DNA of 64,000 nt from the NCBI GenBank assembly GCA_001632435.1, contig KV423983.1, positions 62,001-126,000 of the forward strand, given 5' to 3'. The position numbers and the translations under genes are program-made. The notes under the pieces are model-generated. The model saw nothing but the letters and a program-made list of their open reading frames with translations, did not search any database and was not told the origin of the DNA. Position 1 is the first letter of the stretch; every line of letters begins with the position of its first letter. Source of the stretch: Calocera cornea HHB12733. Lineage: Eukaryota; Basidiomycota; Dacrymycetes; Dacrymycetales; Dacrymycetaceae. This document shows positions 1-12,207 of this stretch, one piece after another.

Positions 1-1720
1 ATGCTGAGGATTTCGGCTATCTGCTCAAGACGTGTCCACCCCTCCTGCGTGATCCGAAATTTTGCAAGCTTGTCGGCATGATCGGGGAAGAGAAGGACGG
101 AATCAAGTGAAGTACGCAGTTCTAACGCCCGCCTAAGCATGAAGTAGGTGCTCGACCACCGTGTGCGGACATCGAGAATGAGCTCAAGAGCGCCTACCAG
201 CTCGCCGGCTGAATTGCGTTGAAGCTTGCGATGAATTGCTTGTGCCGTCTGAAAAGCATCACGACGTGATGATGATGATCGCAGTGCAACAACAAGCCCA
301 CGGAGTGCAACCACAGGATCGCGCAAATCTTCAGGTGTGAGCTCAGCTTCGGTCGCAGTTGTTGCGTTATCATATGCCGGTTTGCGGACCATCATCTTGA
401 GCATATCGACCACGGCAAGGTTGTATACATGTGCCATACAACGGATATGGTTGGACTCGGCATTGAAGACTTCAGGACTGATGCCGTGCTGATGCAAGTG
501 CTGCGCCAAGGCAGAAAGCATTGTATCGTTATTGGATGCATTATCGGTTGTGATCCAGCCAATCTGATCGACAATGTGCATCTCCGTAAAGAAACTGAAC
601 ACAGTCTTCGCCAGGTTCTCGCCAGTATGAGAGCCATGGATGATCCGGAATCCAATGAGATCTTCTACAAGCGACCACTTGTCATTGGTCGTAGTGATAT
701 AGTGGGCTTTGGCGCTGACGTAGGACTGCATTGAGCTATCGCTCCAAGCATCAATTGTAATGCTCTTCCGGCCTGGAGTTGCATGCAGGCGTGCTCGGAT
801 CTGTTCCTTCTCATAGACTGACTGCCTCATGGCAAGTGCAGTCAGACCCTTCCGGCCAGGGAGATCATGAAGGGCAGTATCCGGTCGAAGCAGGCGGACA
901 AGCTCTTGAAACTCCGGTCGCTCCACAGTGATGAAGGGCAGATCAAGTGCTGCAATGAGGCGAAGGCAGGCATGCTGGAACCGGGTGTGGGTATAGCGCT
1001 CCATATGCTGAACGTGCTCATCGAGGGTAGACTGGGCCGGAACGGGTGCTTCACTGCTTGCTGTGGATCCGCTTTCACGCAGGGTGAACTTCTCCCATGA
1101 TGTCTTATGAAAGGACCGAAGGTGTGCACGCAGAGTAGTGGTCCCACTATTTCTGCTCAGTCTGCCATGGTCATCCGGAAGGCTGGGATCCGTGCTTGAT
1201 TGCTTCCTGTTGAGTATCAGACACAGATCATATAGCTGTGGTAAATAGATGGCGCACCGGCAGAGCTTACACCAGCGACTCTCCTTATCCCCCTCCAGCT
1301 CTGTGAAGTACCCATGGATGGCAGCAGTGCGACGCCGTCCAGTCCGCTTCTTTACAGGTGGTATATCGATATCAGAAGGTTCACTAAAGTCTGCCTGCTC
1401 GATGCTGCGAGTGCTGCTTTCCGTGGTTTGACTTTCTCCTATTGTCTGGCTGGAGCGCTCTCCCACATAACGGACATCTGTGTAGCTGTTAACCTCTGGC
1501 AGTTGTTACAAGCCAAACTTTGCGCACCATCATCATCCCACTCCTCAACAGGCACAGGAGTAAGCGAAGTCCGATCCATTGTAGCCAGTACACAACGTTT
1601 GACCACATCACCTGCCATATTTGTCGCTGTGGAGCCCTGAAAATTCTTCCGGATGTAAACAGCGGATGCATTGCCCTTGACCGGTTCTGAACCGGTCATA
1701 ACCAGTTCAAACTGGTTCAC
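1..1720 (-). CDS. hAT-family transposase with N-terminal BED zinc finger (partial)
   Basis: Cut-and-paste transposase of the hAT superfamily, read right to left and cut off at base 1. The frame is open from 1493 to 1. In order it shows a BED-type zinc finger (CxxC at bases 1271-1262, HxxxxH at 1124-1107, about residues 132-186), a helical segment with pF..VERPEF, the catalytic start ITIDAWSDSSMQSYV (bases 765-719), HTGENL, WITTDNASNN (DDE core), NHIRCMAHVYNLAV, and near the edge LDVRTRWSSTYFMLRRALEL, the usual hAT signature. Upstream of 1493 this frame has a stop at about 1547. A 56-nt intron (1549-1494, gttgag..ccagag) would join it in phase to an ATG-started exon at 1720-1550; this junction is inferred. 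The C-terminal dimerisation domain lies outside the window. Within the visible exons no disruption is seen, so the copy may be recent. Confidence 0.85.
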
Positions 1721-1829
1721 AAATCTCAGAACAGGCGGTCATGGTCACGGTCATGGTTACATGACCGAACCGAAACTGAACCGGAAGACCGCGGTCAAAC
1801 CAGTTCGGTCATGACCGCGATCCATCCCT
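1640..1829. repeat. hAT terminal and subterminal repeat cluster
   Basis: Dense direct and inverted copies of ACCGGTT, AACCAGTT and GGTCATG-type heptamers precede the terminal catcccta. Clustered short motifs on both strands next to a hAT end are typical transposase-binding sites. The cluster partly overlaps the 5' end of the proposed transposase exon and presumably its promoter. Confidence 0.7.
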
Positions 1830-3440
1830 AAACCGAGCGCGGGGGCCGTGGACGCCTGGAACGGGCTTATCCACGCGACTCATGTATCGTTGCTTTCCTA
1901 CTGTGGCCCCGGGCTCTCCGAAACACAAGGTCAAGATAGTGTGAAAACTACTTGGCGGCAGGCCGTCTTCATCGCCGCCGGGTGTGACATAATCACTTCT
2001 GTTGGAGGGATATGTGCAATGCGGGGTGTGCCTGGGCCCTGGCTTGGCAGAAGCGCTTGTTACGTTACCCAGCTGCCGCTGTTCCCAGCGCGGCCTCATG
2101 GCTGTGCGTTTCATTGCTCAATCAAGCCCACGATCGTGCGGTATGAAGTATACATATTGTCGATATGAATCCAGTCGCTGCGTGCTGATGATCGCTTGCG
2201 GGCAGCCTCGCGGATCAGTTGCTAGTGCACGTGCCCCGTGATGGACCTTCCCTTGCCGCCGCTCGGCATTCGGGGAACAGAATCCGGGGAGGGCACGTTC
2301 CGGGGTACTTGCCTCCCCTTCGTGTCTGTGCTCTCAGACGCAAGGCTGATGCGGAAGCGAGCCCGAGGCTGGCGCAGGGCCGCCGGGCGTAGGAAGAGAG
2401 GGAGGTTCCTGTCTTTGACAGAAGAGAAGGAGGGAAAGGAGGGCACAGGGCGCGCGGGGTGCGTGTTCATATGCAACCAACCACTGGAACGTTCCTGCTC
2501 TGTATAGGTTGGTGCCGCTACACGCCTGAGTGATCTGGAATACGTACACCAGCCAGGAGCCGAAGGGGCAGGGGCACCGCTGGGTCGAAGAAGGGGTGTT
2601 GTTAGGGCCCGGGGGTCGACCTCTCGAGGAAAGCAGGGGAGGGAAGGGAGGATACGATGGGGAGGATGCGGCCTTGATCCCCTGATCCCCGGGGAGGGTA
2701 CATATAGCCCGAGCAGGACTGGTGCTGGCCCCTGGGACGTCTGCCTGCGCTTAGCCGTTAGGCGCTCGGGTGATGCGGAGGCGAGCCGGGAGCCGGGGTG
2801 TAGAGCGAAACGGGCACGCGGTTGCCGTCTTCTACAGGAGGGAGGTATGAGAGGATACGATGCGATGCGATGCGATGGTCCGCTGGCCAGGGGCGCGGGG
2901 AGGAGTCATATACGGTACCTCGATATCGAGCACTACGGGCAACTTAGGGCATCGACGTACTGTCGCTGTACGAGCAGGATGACGCCCGCGGGGGGCGGAG
3001 GCGAGCTGGGAGCCGGTTCCAAAGTGACGACGGACGGTTGGTTGGGTATCTGGAGTGCTAGCGCCTATCGCGAGAACTGAAGTTGCCGTCTCTGAGCATT
3101 GGAAGAGTGGAAACAGGAAAAGAGGGCACAGAGGCGCGGGGCACGTGCATGCACGAGGTTGACGGTGAGATCTTGGAGCTCGGTCCTGCCGTTTGGGAGA
3201 GGGCAGCATTGGTCCATCAGACGCCGGATGAGCCGGGATAGGACGGCGGGCCGGGGAGCCGGGGAGCCGGGGAGCCGGGGACTGCGGTATGTAGGCGAGG
3301 CGGTTCCCTCAGGATTGGAAGAGCTGATGCGGCGGGTAGGGAAGGGAGGGTACGGGCAAGCGGGTACTCTGATGAAGCAGAGGCCCGGAGAGGTTCTCTA
3401 CAACCCGTCGATATCGAGCACTATGATAGCAGGGAAGGTC

Positions 3441-3465
3441 TACTGTACTGTACTGTACTGTACTG
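3441..3465. repeat. (TACTG)5 microsatellite
   Basis: Five perfect tandem copies of TACTG in intergenic DNA. Likely length-polymorphic between strains; no function is inferred. Confidence 0.9.
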
Positions 3466-4430
3466 GTCCCACCCACCCTTGTTGCATTATGATGTATGGG
3501 TGTGTCCGTTATGACTCATGACTGGCGGAAGCGGGCGCGGCACCGGGCGCCGCTCAGCTGGAGGAGGGATCCGGGAACACGACTCAGAGACTGGAGTCTG
3601 GGTGGGGGGGCATCTTCGAGAGCGTAGAAGAGGAGAAGGGAGGGCTCTGCGGTGGGGACGGTGCACTTGAGGGTTCAGATGTATGTATACAGCACATCGA
3701 CAACGACATCGACAGCGACAGCGACATCGAGCACTGGCAAGGCGGGGGCGGCCTGCCTACCCTTCGGGGCTTCGCCGCTACGTAGACGCCCGGGCCCGGC
3801 CGTGCGGATGCGAGCTGGGAGGGGAAGGCACCGGGCGACAGAATTGATGCCTTGCAGGAAGTGCAGGAAGGGAGGGAAGAGAGGGGACTGGGCGGTGGGA
3901 GGTCTGATGGGCCAGTGCCTGTGCCAGTGCCAGTGCCCGGTGCGCGGGGTGCGGGGTGCGGGGGCCAGTCCGTCCTCTGTACATGCTGTGCTGTGCTGTG
4001 ACCACCGTCGACCGTCGAGGAGGAGTTGTTGTGACCTGCTGGGCGCTGGAACGTCACGGTGCACGTATGCAACGCGCTGTTCAATGCGGAGGGCCGTTCG
4101 TCCCTCCGGTCCGGTTCGGCGCGTGCGACCGAGCTCCGTGTTCCGTGTTCCGTGTTCAGTTCGTGCGGCAGGTACTGGCGCCGGTCGCCTGGCCAAGCGG
4201 CCTGGGTTGCTGGAGGCTGGAGCAGGCCAGTGGGTGCGTTCGATGTGCATCGGAAAGGAAAGGAAAGGAAAGGAAGGGAATCAGTAGGCTGGGGTTGGGT
4301 GGTTAGACAGTAGCAGCAGCTGGTGCGGCCCGGCCCAGCCCAGCTCGGGCGCTGGGGACGCGCGGCGGCCTGCGCGAATCGAATCGAATTGAAACTGGCA
4401 TCAGACGTCGCGAGAGGCCCGCGCGGATGT

Positions 4431-4475
4431 CTGTTTCTGTTTCTGTTTCTGTTTCTGGTTCTGGTTCTGGTTCTG
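4431..4475. repeat. (TTCTGT/TTCTGG)n microsatellite
   Basis: A run of hexamers that changes from TTCTGT to TTCTGG part-way, giving a pyrimidine/G-biased simple repeat in the intergenic region. No gene overlaps it convincingly. Confidence 0.85.
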
Positions 4476-6469
4476 CTCGACGGGCTGCTCGACGGTCTGC
4501 TTGACGGGCTGCGGAGGATGCTCGAGTAATGAGCTACGCTGAGGACCCGCGGGATCGGGTGAGTCAGCAAGGGCTGCGACACGCGGCGGACTGAGGAGCT
4601 GCGGTAGTTCCAGTACTTGTTGTTGTGGTACAGTAACTACTCGGTGCCTACGGCTTGGTTCTGACACGGCCGCGCCAGCGTTGGAGGGCCGGCGGGGGGT
4701 CGGCGCCCGGGGGAAGGGGAGTGCCATGCGCCGTCATTGTTGTGCATTGTTTCTGCGCAGGAGGGCGCGGTGTGGGGTGTCCGGACACGTCTGCAGTCTG
4801 CGGATTGCGGATTGCGGATTGGGGAGGTGCGGAAAGAAGGTTGAGGAGTAGGAGTAGGAGTGGGCGGGACTGTGTGGGGAGCTGGGCGGACTGGGAGCGG
4901 GGAGAGGGATGAGGCGCGGCGGGCTGGCTGGGCGGACGGACGGAGGGGGTGTTGTCCAGAGGGGATCAGGCGCGTTAGAGGGCGGACGGCGCACGTGGTT
5001 TTGGGGGCTGAGGTGGGAAGGGACGATGGGAGGGGGGGAGGGGGGGGAGATGCTGGGCCGAAGGCGGGAGGGGGAAAGATGCTGGGCCGAGTGGTGTGAT
5101 GGTATGAAGAGGAAGTGGGCTGGGAGTGGGTCGTACGACCGGCCGATCGTGCATCGTGCATTGTGCGTCTGCTGGCCCGTCTTCTGCTCACGTGTTTAGG
5201 GCAGGTGTGCGGTCTGAAGTGACAGCTGCCAGTGGGCTGGGGAAGGAGGGGAGGAGGAGGGAGGAACGTGGTGACGCGCGCTGGCCAATCAGCCGCGAGT
5301 GCGCCCGATGGCTGGGGCCCGATGGGCTGTGCTGTTCTGTTCAATGCGTTCCATGGCCAGCTCCAGTGGAATTCAATGATCGACCGGCTGCTCGGGCGGG
5401 AAGGGCGGGAAGGACGGCGCCCTCCTTCCTTCCTTCCTCCCTTCGTTGCCTGCTTCCTAGTCCTTCGCGTGCCGCCCGGCGTTTTCAGAGGCGTCCGTGC
5501 GGTGACGGTGACGTGTGGGTGCGAGTCGAGTGCCGTCTTTCAGACAGGCCATTACCGTGACGCTGTGGGGGCGCGTTCCACCCAGCGCAGCCTCTATTTC
5601 GGCCGCAGCCCTCTCCTGCCTCCTGCCTCCCTCCGATCTCACGCCCCGGCCTCGCTTCCCTCCTCCCGCCGCCAGCGTGCGCCGCTCGTTGCATTGCACT
5701 AGTACTGCAGAGGGTAATTGCGCTCCCTTACGCCTCCTTCCCCTCCCCCCGTCCTCCGCCCACGTCGCTTGACCACATCCCCATCCGCCCGCATCCATCG
5801 CCCCCCCCGCCCCCCCCGGCTCCGGTCGACCAGCAACCAGCAACCCCGGACCAGACTCAGCAGGCCAGCAACCGTCCCACCAACGCCGTCCGCTGGCTCG
5901 CGGCACGGGAAACGGCCGATCCTCACCCGCTGCTGGCCTCCCTCGCCCTCGCCCTCTCTTCTCCACACGACCACCCTCCTCTCCCTCTGGCCCACAACTC
6001 CTCTCCTCTCCTCTCCCGTACCCCTACCCTAACCCAACCGGCCCAGCCCCCCACCCCCACAAGTCGCGCCCGGCTTATAGCTCCTCGAGCAAGTGGGAGC
6101 AGGCAGAGGTGCGCCCCCGGCCCCGCTGGCTCGAGCACGCTCCCGGACGTTCTCTTACCCGCTCTACTCTGCTCCGCTCCAGCGCACCACCAGCAACCAT
6201 CACCGTCACTATCAGTATCAGCACACCTACACGCGCCCCGCTCCCCCTCCCACGCACGCAGAACACGCCAGCCAGTCCCCCCCTGCCCACACTTCTGCCA
6301 CGCCGCCTTCCACCGCACACTTCCACTTCCACCGCCACCACGACGGTGCTAGCATACCCCTCTCCCCTCGCCCCCTCCCTCCCTCCCTCGCTCCCTCGCT
6401 CTCTCGCCTCCCGCCTCCCCCCAGCCCATCCCAGCCCATCCCAACGCATAAAAGCACCAAGACAACACA

Positions 6470-9400
6470 ATGGCCCTGCTAAACCTGCTGAAACGCAAGC
6501 CCGCCCCGGCCCCCCTCTCCTCCTCCGCCGCCGCCGACCCGCCCTCCTCCTCCTCCGCCCAGCACTCCGCAGCCGCCAGACCAGGGACAGGGACAGGGAC
6601 ATTGGCGAACGGCCTCCTCCCCCCGCCCTCCATCTCCGCCTCCGCCTCTGCAACCGGCTCCCGCCCCTCCAGCCCGTTCAGGAGGCTGCTGCGCCAGCCG
6701 AGCGCACCGGCCTCGGCACCGGGCTCATCCCGCCCGGGCACACCGAGCACGCCGACGACGCCCGTGCCGCCCGTGCCTGCGCTGCCTCCCCAGCAGCAGC
6801 AGCAGCGCCAGCCGCAGCGGCCCGAACAACGCTCCCCGCTCCTCCCCCCACCGCGGCTCCTCGCGCCCCAGCTCCCGCGCAACTCGTCAACCCAGAGCCT
6901 CCCGCCTTCCGCCTCGGAGGGAGGGAGGGGCGCGCGCACGGGAGGGGGGGGGGATGGGCTGGGGCCGTGGATGCCCAGCTCGGCCCCGGCGAGCCCGGAC
7001 GTCGAGCGGGCCGGGCTCGAGCGTCCGAAGCCAGGCGCGCGCAGCATCGGTACGGGTATGGGTATGGGTATGGCCGTGGATGCCCAGCTCGGCCCCGGCG
7101 AGCCCGGACGTCGAGCGGGCCGGGCTCGAGCGTCCGAAGCCAGGCGCGCGCAGCATCGGTACGGGTATGGGTATGGGTATGGGTATGGGGCAAGGGGTGG
7201 GAGAGGGACGGGGACGGGGACGGGGACGGGGGCAGGGGAAGGCGGGGCAGCCGGGGTTAGACATGGGCCTGGGGCTGGGGCTGGGCCTGGGGCCGGAGGG
7301 CAGCGAGGGCAAGGACGGGAAGGAGGGGAGGGGGAAGAGAGGCCTGTTTGGCTGGGGGAGGAAGAAGCACTCCTTTGCCCACTCCCAGGCTGAGTTGCCG
7401 GCGCCGGGCAGGGGCGATGGCAAGCCTCCGCCGCACCCGCAGCAGCAGCAGCGCCAGCAGCAGCTCCAGCAGCCCAGCCAACAGCACCAGCACCAGCTCC
7501 AGCAGCAGCAAGAAGAAGGCACCTTCGCCCTCCGCTCCGTGCGGCACGTGCGCTCCCGCTCCCCCTCCCGCTCCCGCTCCCCCTCAGCCTCGCAGGGCCT
7601 GCTCCCCCTCCTCCCAACCCCGTCGCCGCTCAACATCAACATCCCCCGCACACTCTCCCCGCGCCCGTCCCCGCAGTCCCGCGAAAACAGCGCGTCCGGC
7701 AACCCCTCGGACCCCTCGGACCCCCCGGGCGCAGAAGGCCCAGACGGCCAAGAGGCGGCCGACGACGCCTACCCCGCGTACGCGTACGCGGACGCGTACA
7801 CACTCGCCCACCCGCCCCCGCCCCCGCCCCGGCTGCGCACCAGCTCGGGCAGCGGAAGCTCCTGCACCGGGAGCGTCCATTCCTTCGGTACGATGGGCGG
7901 CAGGGGGACGACGACCGCGGGCGTCTTCGCGGCTGCTGCGGCGAGGAGGAGCAGCACCAACTTGGCCACGTCGGCGCTGGGGGGCGCCATGCGGGGGTCC
8001 GCTGAGCCCGCTCCGCCCGCCCAGCTCCTGCAACCTCAGCATGCCCGGCAGCAGCAGCAGCAGCAGCAGCAGCAGGCGACCCCGCCCGCCCCCTCCCGGC
8101 CCCCGCGGCCCCAGCCGCCCACCCAGGCCAGGAGGGTGTCCCCCGTCTGGGCGGAGCAGCGTGGCCGGCGCCAGAGCGCGCTCTTGGCCGCCGGGTGGCG
8201 GGGCGTCGAGAGTGGCACGTCGGAGGAGAGCGGCACGGAGCGGTCTACTGACTCGGAGGAGGATGGCGCGCGTGCTGGGAGCTCGGGTGCGGAGAAGGAC
8301 CGCCTCGGCAGGAGCGGCACGATCACCCAGCAGCTGCAGGACGCGCGCCCCCCCGCACGGCACAGGGACACGGACGCGGCCCGCTCGCCCCGATCGCCAG
8401 TGAAGGCTGCTCCGCTGCCCCAGCCCGCGCCGCCCTCCGCCGCGTCCGCCGCGTCCACTCCTTTGGCAGCGGCCGCGCGCGGGAGCGGAGAGGCAACGGA
8501 TGGCCGCGCGGGATCCCGTTCTCCTACTGCGCCCGCGCGGCAGGTGCCTATGGGCACGGACGGCCGGCCCGCCTGGGCGCGCTCCCAGACCGCCCAAGGG
8601 CGCGTGCAGACCCGCGCCCGCCGCTCGATGGACGGCGGCGCTACGCCCACCCCGACCTCCGCCACGTTCGCCGAGGCCCGCGCAGCGCCGACCGGGGCGA
8701 CCAGCGCCGACGACTGGGACAACGAGGGCGCGGGCATGTACAGGCAGAAGCGGGGCAGTGTCAGTGTTGGCCAGCTCGCCCTTGGCCCCCCGCCCCCGGG
8801 CAGGGAGGCGCTCAGGAGCGCTATGAAGAAGCGCACCGGGACGGGGCCCGCCTCCCCCGCCTCGCCTGCTGGGCGCGGGCCGCAGGCCGGCCTGGCCTTC
8901 CCCAGCTCGGCGTCTGCTTCGGCCTCGGCTCTGGACAGCGACACCGACTCGTCGGACGAGATGCCGCTGGCGGTGCGCCAGCGCGTGCTCTCCGAGTCGC
9001 GCATCCTCTCCGCGTCCCCGCCCGCGCTCCCGACCCCAGCATCCGACCGCGCCATCTTCTCCGCCTCGCCCCCCGCCCTCCCCTCCGAGCTGGGCGAGCA
9101 CGCGCCGCTCGCCCCGCCCCGCGCTCCGGGGCTCAGCAACAGCCCGACGCCGAGCGGGAGCGGCCGGTCCTCCCCCGCCAGCTCGGTCCCCAGCAGCCCG
9201 GGCCGCATGCGCGCGGGCGCCTTCCGCCGCGCCTCGACAGGGCCGGGCATCCTCGCCCTCCCCCCGCAGCGCAAGACGCTCGTCGACCTCAGCCCGTCCC
9301 CGCCTGAGCTGCTCCCGGGCGGGAGGAGGCCGCTCGTCGATGTGAGGAGGGACATCGTGCCCGAGAGCGCTATGCGCGCCCCGGGGCCGGAGGAGGCGCA

Positions 9401-10526
9401 CCTGTCCCGTGACCGCGACGGCGACGGCGAGCCGCCTACCGCCGCCAGCCCCCGCCGCCCTCGCCCGGCGACGCTCACCCACACCCGCTCCGGGTCGACA
9501 ATGTCCGCCTCGAGCCAGCGCTCCGCCAGCCAAGGCACCGAGCGAACCCAGCACCCGCCCAGCGCGTACTCGCCCCTCCCCCCGCCGTTCCCGCCCCCGT
9601 GGAGCGAGAGCCCCGCCTCCTCCGCGGGCGGCAGCGTGCTGAGCGCCAAGAGCTCCGGCTCGGGCAGCGGTAGCCGACGCGGGCCCCTAACCCCCCGAGA
9701 CGGGAGCGACACCGTCCCTCCCTCCATGTCGCCCAGCGGGGGCACGCCCCCGGCCGTCAAGAGCGTCGCCTTCGCGGGCGTGGAGGAGGAGGAAGTGCGC
9801 CGTCGCGAGCGGCGCAAGTCCGAGGCCCGCGCAGCCATCGAGCTCGGCAACATCGTCAATGGCCCTGGCCCACAGCTGACGCCGGACGACGACATGGGCG
9901 ACCCTGCCCCGCAAGCCCTGCCAAAGGTCGCCCCGCTGTTCGCTCCCCCGCCCAGCTCGTTCACTCCGCCCATGACAGCGCCTTACACCCCGACCTTCCC
10001 CAATATGGCCATGGGCAACCCCTACTTCCTCCCAAGCCCCGCCAACCCGTACTTCCCCGCCCTCGGCCAGCCCTTCCTCGGCGGCCAGGTACCCGCACTG
10101 GGAATGCCCGGCATGCCCGGCATGGCTCCCAACCCGAACCTCGTGGCCGCGCACCAGCAGGCCATGCTCGCCGCCCGCCAGCAGTTCCAGTACACCATGG
10201 CCCAGCAGGCGATGGCCGCCGCTGGCGAGGCGTGGGACCTCAACTTGAGTGTCACGAGCGGGAGCATGCTCGGCACGCCCAGCGGGAGCGTGTACGGCGG
10301 TGGGGGCGAGATGCCGCCTCAGATGGCGCAGATGCAGAGCCAGCAGAGGCCACAGCAGAACAGGAGGGAGAGCATGATGAGCACGCTGAGCGGATACGGA
10401 CCGATGCCCCCGCAGCAGCAAATGCAGGCTCAGCACCGCACCCAGCAGCAGATGCAGAACCGCATGAGCCGCGTCGTCAGCCCCGTGCAGGCGACTAGTG
10501 CTCCCCGCGCTCGGTTCGCCAACTGA
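6470..10526 (+). CDS. Large intrinsically disordered Ser/Pro/Gln-rich protein; frame shifted by a tandem duplication
   Basis: Function is not recognised. Translation from the ATG at 6470 (context cacaATGG, after a pyrimidine-rich leader) gives MALLNLLKRKP followed by Ser/Pro-rich sequence and a short polyglutamine run, but that frame stops at 7393. The rest of the protein, a 3.1-kb stretch ending at 10526, is in the next frame. A 109-bp direct duplication at 6963-7180 lies exactly at the switch; removing one copy (109 = 1 mod 3) makes a single frame of about 1315 residues. The protein has Gly-Met repeats, Gln-rich tracts near 7440-7510 and 8050-8075, many SP/SS motifs, and a more conserved-looking C-terminus (NPYFLPSPANPYF, then a Gln/Met-rich helix-like part around AARQQFQYTMAQQAM). 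Either the allele is broken, the duplication is an assembly artefact, or an intron removes the extra length: GT at 7050 to AG at 7143 is 94 nt, which also restores phase. Confidence 0.6.
6963..7180. repeat. 109-bp perfect tandem duplication, two units, in coding sequence
   Basis: Units 6963-7071 and 7072-7180 are identical by eye over the part beginning ggccgtggatgcccagctc and running to the GGTATG repeat. Because 109 is not a multiple of three, the same amino-acid segment (WMPSSAPASPDVERAG) appears in two different frames. The flanking (GGTATG)n run may have promoted slippage or unequal exchange. Confidence 0.9.
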
Positions 10527-11642
10527 AGCAACCCAACGTCGACTAACGATCGTCACGAATCGCAAAACTAGATCCTCCCCAGCAATATTCCTTCTCGTTT
10601 CTCCGCTTCCTAATTCCCCAAGGACTCTCTCCATCCCCTCCCAAATCCCACTCATTCCTTCTCATCTTATTCCCGATGCCGGACATCCCGCTGTACTACT
10701 CGGTTGTACTGGAACCAACTCGGCTTATAGCCTTATCCTCCCAAAACCGCTAAAGTGACCCCCAAATCACCTTAGCAAAAATCATGTAGTGTCTATCCTG
10801 ACATTCCTTCCTCACGAACACATTGTACGGACATCCCCTATGCACGCTTCCCAGGCTTCCCTCATCCCCCTCCTGTCCTGTCCTCCAGTAATTGCCCAGC
10901 CCCATCTTGTCGTCATTGCAGCCTTGCTATTGTAGATACGTGTCTGGATACGCCGCCTCAGGGCCATGGTATCTATCTCTGTTCTGGTACTTGGGTACGA
11001 GTGTTGGTGGTGATGCTGCGTGTGGCTCGCGGCGGTCAACCGTGCCAGGACTGCCGACACTCCGGCTTGTCAATGGCGACAGAACCCTGCAGCGGCGCGA
11101 TAACGGGCACGACCGCAAGAGCCGACAAATGTAGACACCGCAAGGTCTATCGGATCGGGCGTCTAACGTGCTGTCGGCGTAACCTCAAACGATGTGCCTA
11201 GCTGTCACTTCACATGCCCCGGGTCGTTGATTCCGACGCCCCCACAACCTTATATTCCCCTTGTCCCTCATTAATTTTACGGGTAACTTAGTGCCAGCTG
11301 CTGGGTTATTTATGGCAATCTGGCCCCGAATCGAATCGCACACGTAACACCCCGGCCCCTCCTTTCGAAGGGATTATTCTGCGGTGGGGCAGGGGCAAGA
11401 CATTCCACGATTGCGGGTGTGCGTTGTCTCCGACAAGGGTGCACGGTGGTCAGTCAGCATTCCAGGCTCGTTAGAAAGAAGCCCGAGCGTGATCTATTAT
11501 TGTAGGAAAAAATGACTGGAGGGCGAAATACAGTTCTTCGAAAAGTCCACACCCCGATTTCGGTGTACCCGGCCGGAAAAAGGGATAGATGTGGTGGTCC
11601 TGGCATTGCAGCTCCGCACAACTCGACTACCACGGCTGGTTC
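10527..11642. other. Intergenic region
   Basis: The sequence holds the 3' flank of the disordered-protein gene, then about 700 bases without a convincing gene. Near 11320-11390 it contains a segment similar to the repeated flanks of the small secreted protein genes to the right (cccgg..ccttctcagg-type blocks near 12410 and 12820). Nothing else is recognised. Confidence 0.5.
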
Positions 11643-12207
11643 TCATCCTGATCCGCAGTCAGCTGACCGGTTCATCTCAAACTCCAGGTGCATGAAGCTT
11701 ACCTCGATATCTCGCCTTTCTAACCCGGAAAGCCCCAACTCCAAATTCCGGCTCTGGGGGACCGCGCGCTTCTTGGCACTGGTGCATGTGCCGATGTACG
11801 CTTGGCAGCATCCCAGGTAACCGCTAGTGTATCCCTGGCTTAAGCCGGTCTGAGCTCGCCATGTTAGATGTAAAACCCAGAGGTGCAGGGCGACATAACG
11901 TACATTCGGGTCGTACAGACAGACGTCTACTGTGCTGCCAACGTTGAAGTAGCATGCGACATCGCCGTACATGTATGTACCCGTGTTGAGGCCGTCACCG
12001 CAGGCACTTGTGAGGCATCAGAGCACAATAACGATGATGAAGCGGCACAGGTTCTCACCTCGTCTGGGGACAATTTGAAGGTGTCACAGGGGTACATGGA
12101 GCGGCGGATGGCCCCGGTGTGCGAGCCCGTATCACGCTGTCTGGCAGATAAGAAGCCAGCACAACACCACAACAGAGAGCAGCGGCGAGGAATGAGAGGA
12201 CGCGCAT
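11643..12207 (-). CDS. Small secreted cysteine-rich protein (copy 1, intact)
   Basis: A three-exon reverse-strand gene reconstructed from the sequence: exons 12207-12059, 12006-11904 and 11849-11643, with introns of 52 and 54 nt (gtgaga..cacaag and gtacgt..gctcag). The 152-residue product begins MRVLSFLAAALCCGVVLASY, a clear secretion signal, followed by a compact domain with eight cysteines that are also present in copy 2, including a CC pair and the block CQAYIGTC. A TATA-like cttatatctgg on the reverse strand lies about 80 bases upstream. Many fungi make such proteins as surface or effector-like molecules; no specific family is recognised and no function is claimed. The exon structure is supported by conservation of both splice positions in the paralogue at 13605-14126. 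Confidence 0.75.

Larger units (their letters stand above)
1..1829 (-). mobile_element. hAT DNA transposon, one end, truncated by the window edge
   Basis: The element contains a reverse-strand hAT transposase gene, and its outer end lies at about 1829. Read inward from there it begins tagggatggatcgcggtcat, and the next roughly 180 bases are packed with short ACCGGTT / AACCGGT / ACCGAAC motifs on both strands, as expected of subterminal transposase-binding repeats in hAT elements. A second end with the same terminal sequence lies near 13127. The other terminus is outside the window, so target-site duplications cannot be checked. Confidence 0.85.
1830..6469. other. Gene-poor, GC-rich, low-complexity intergenic region
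   Basis: Long open frames occur on both strands here, but they are proline/arginine/serine-rich, overlap each other and show no domain, so they look like products of GC-rich sequence rather than genes. Degenerate short repeats are scattered through it, for example tcgatatcgagcacta near 2919 and 3409 and variants of tgatgcggaggcgagc near 2347, 2772 and 3803. From about 5900 to 6440 the plus strand becomes strongly pyrimidine-rich, as fungal promoters often are, immediately ahead of the gene starting at 6470. Confidence 0.6.

Noticed and set aside
3584..5966. Overlapping long frames on both strands (for example 332 and 235 codons)
   Set aside because: Proline/serine/arginine low-complexity frames in GC-rich DNA, mutually overlapping, with no motif or promoter support.
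6020..6036. Telomere-like taccctaaccc
   Set aside because: Only one and a half copies inside a pyrimidine-rich promoter tract; no array.
7584..9973. Very long reverse-strand frames (656 and 645 codons) opposite the disordered-protein gene
   Set aside because: They are antisense shadows of GC-rich coding sequence with few stops; compositions are Arg/Gly/Ala-rich with no domain.
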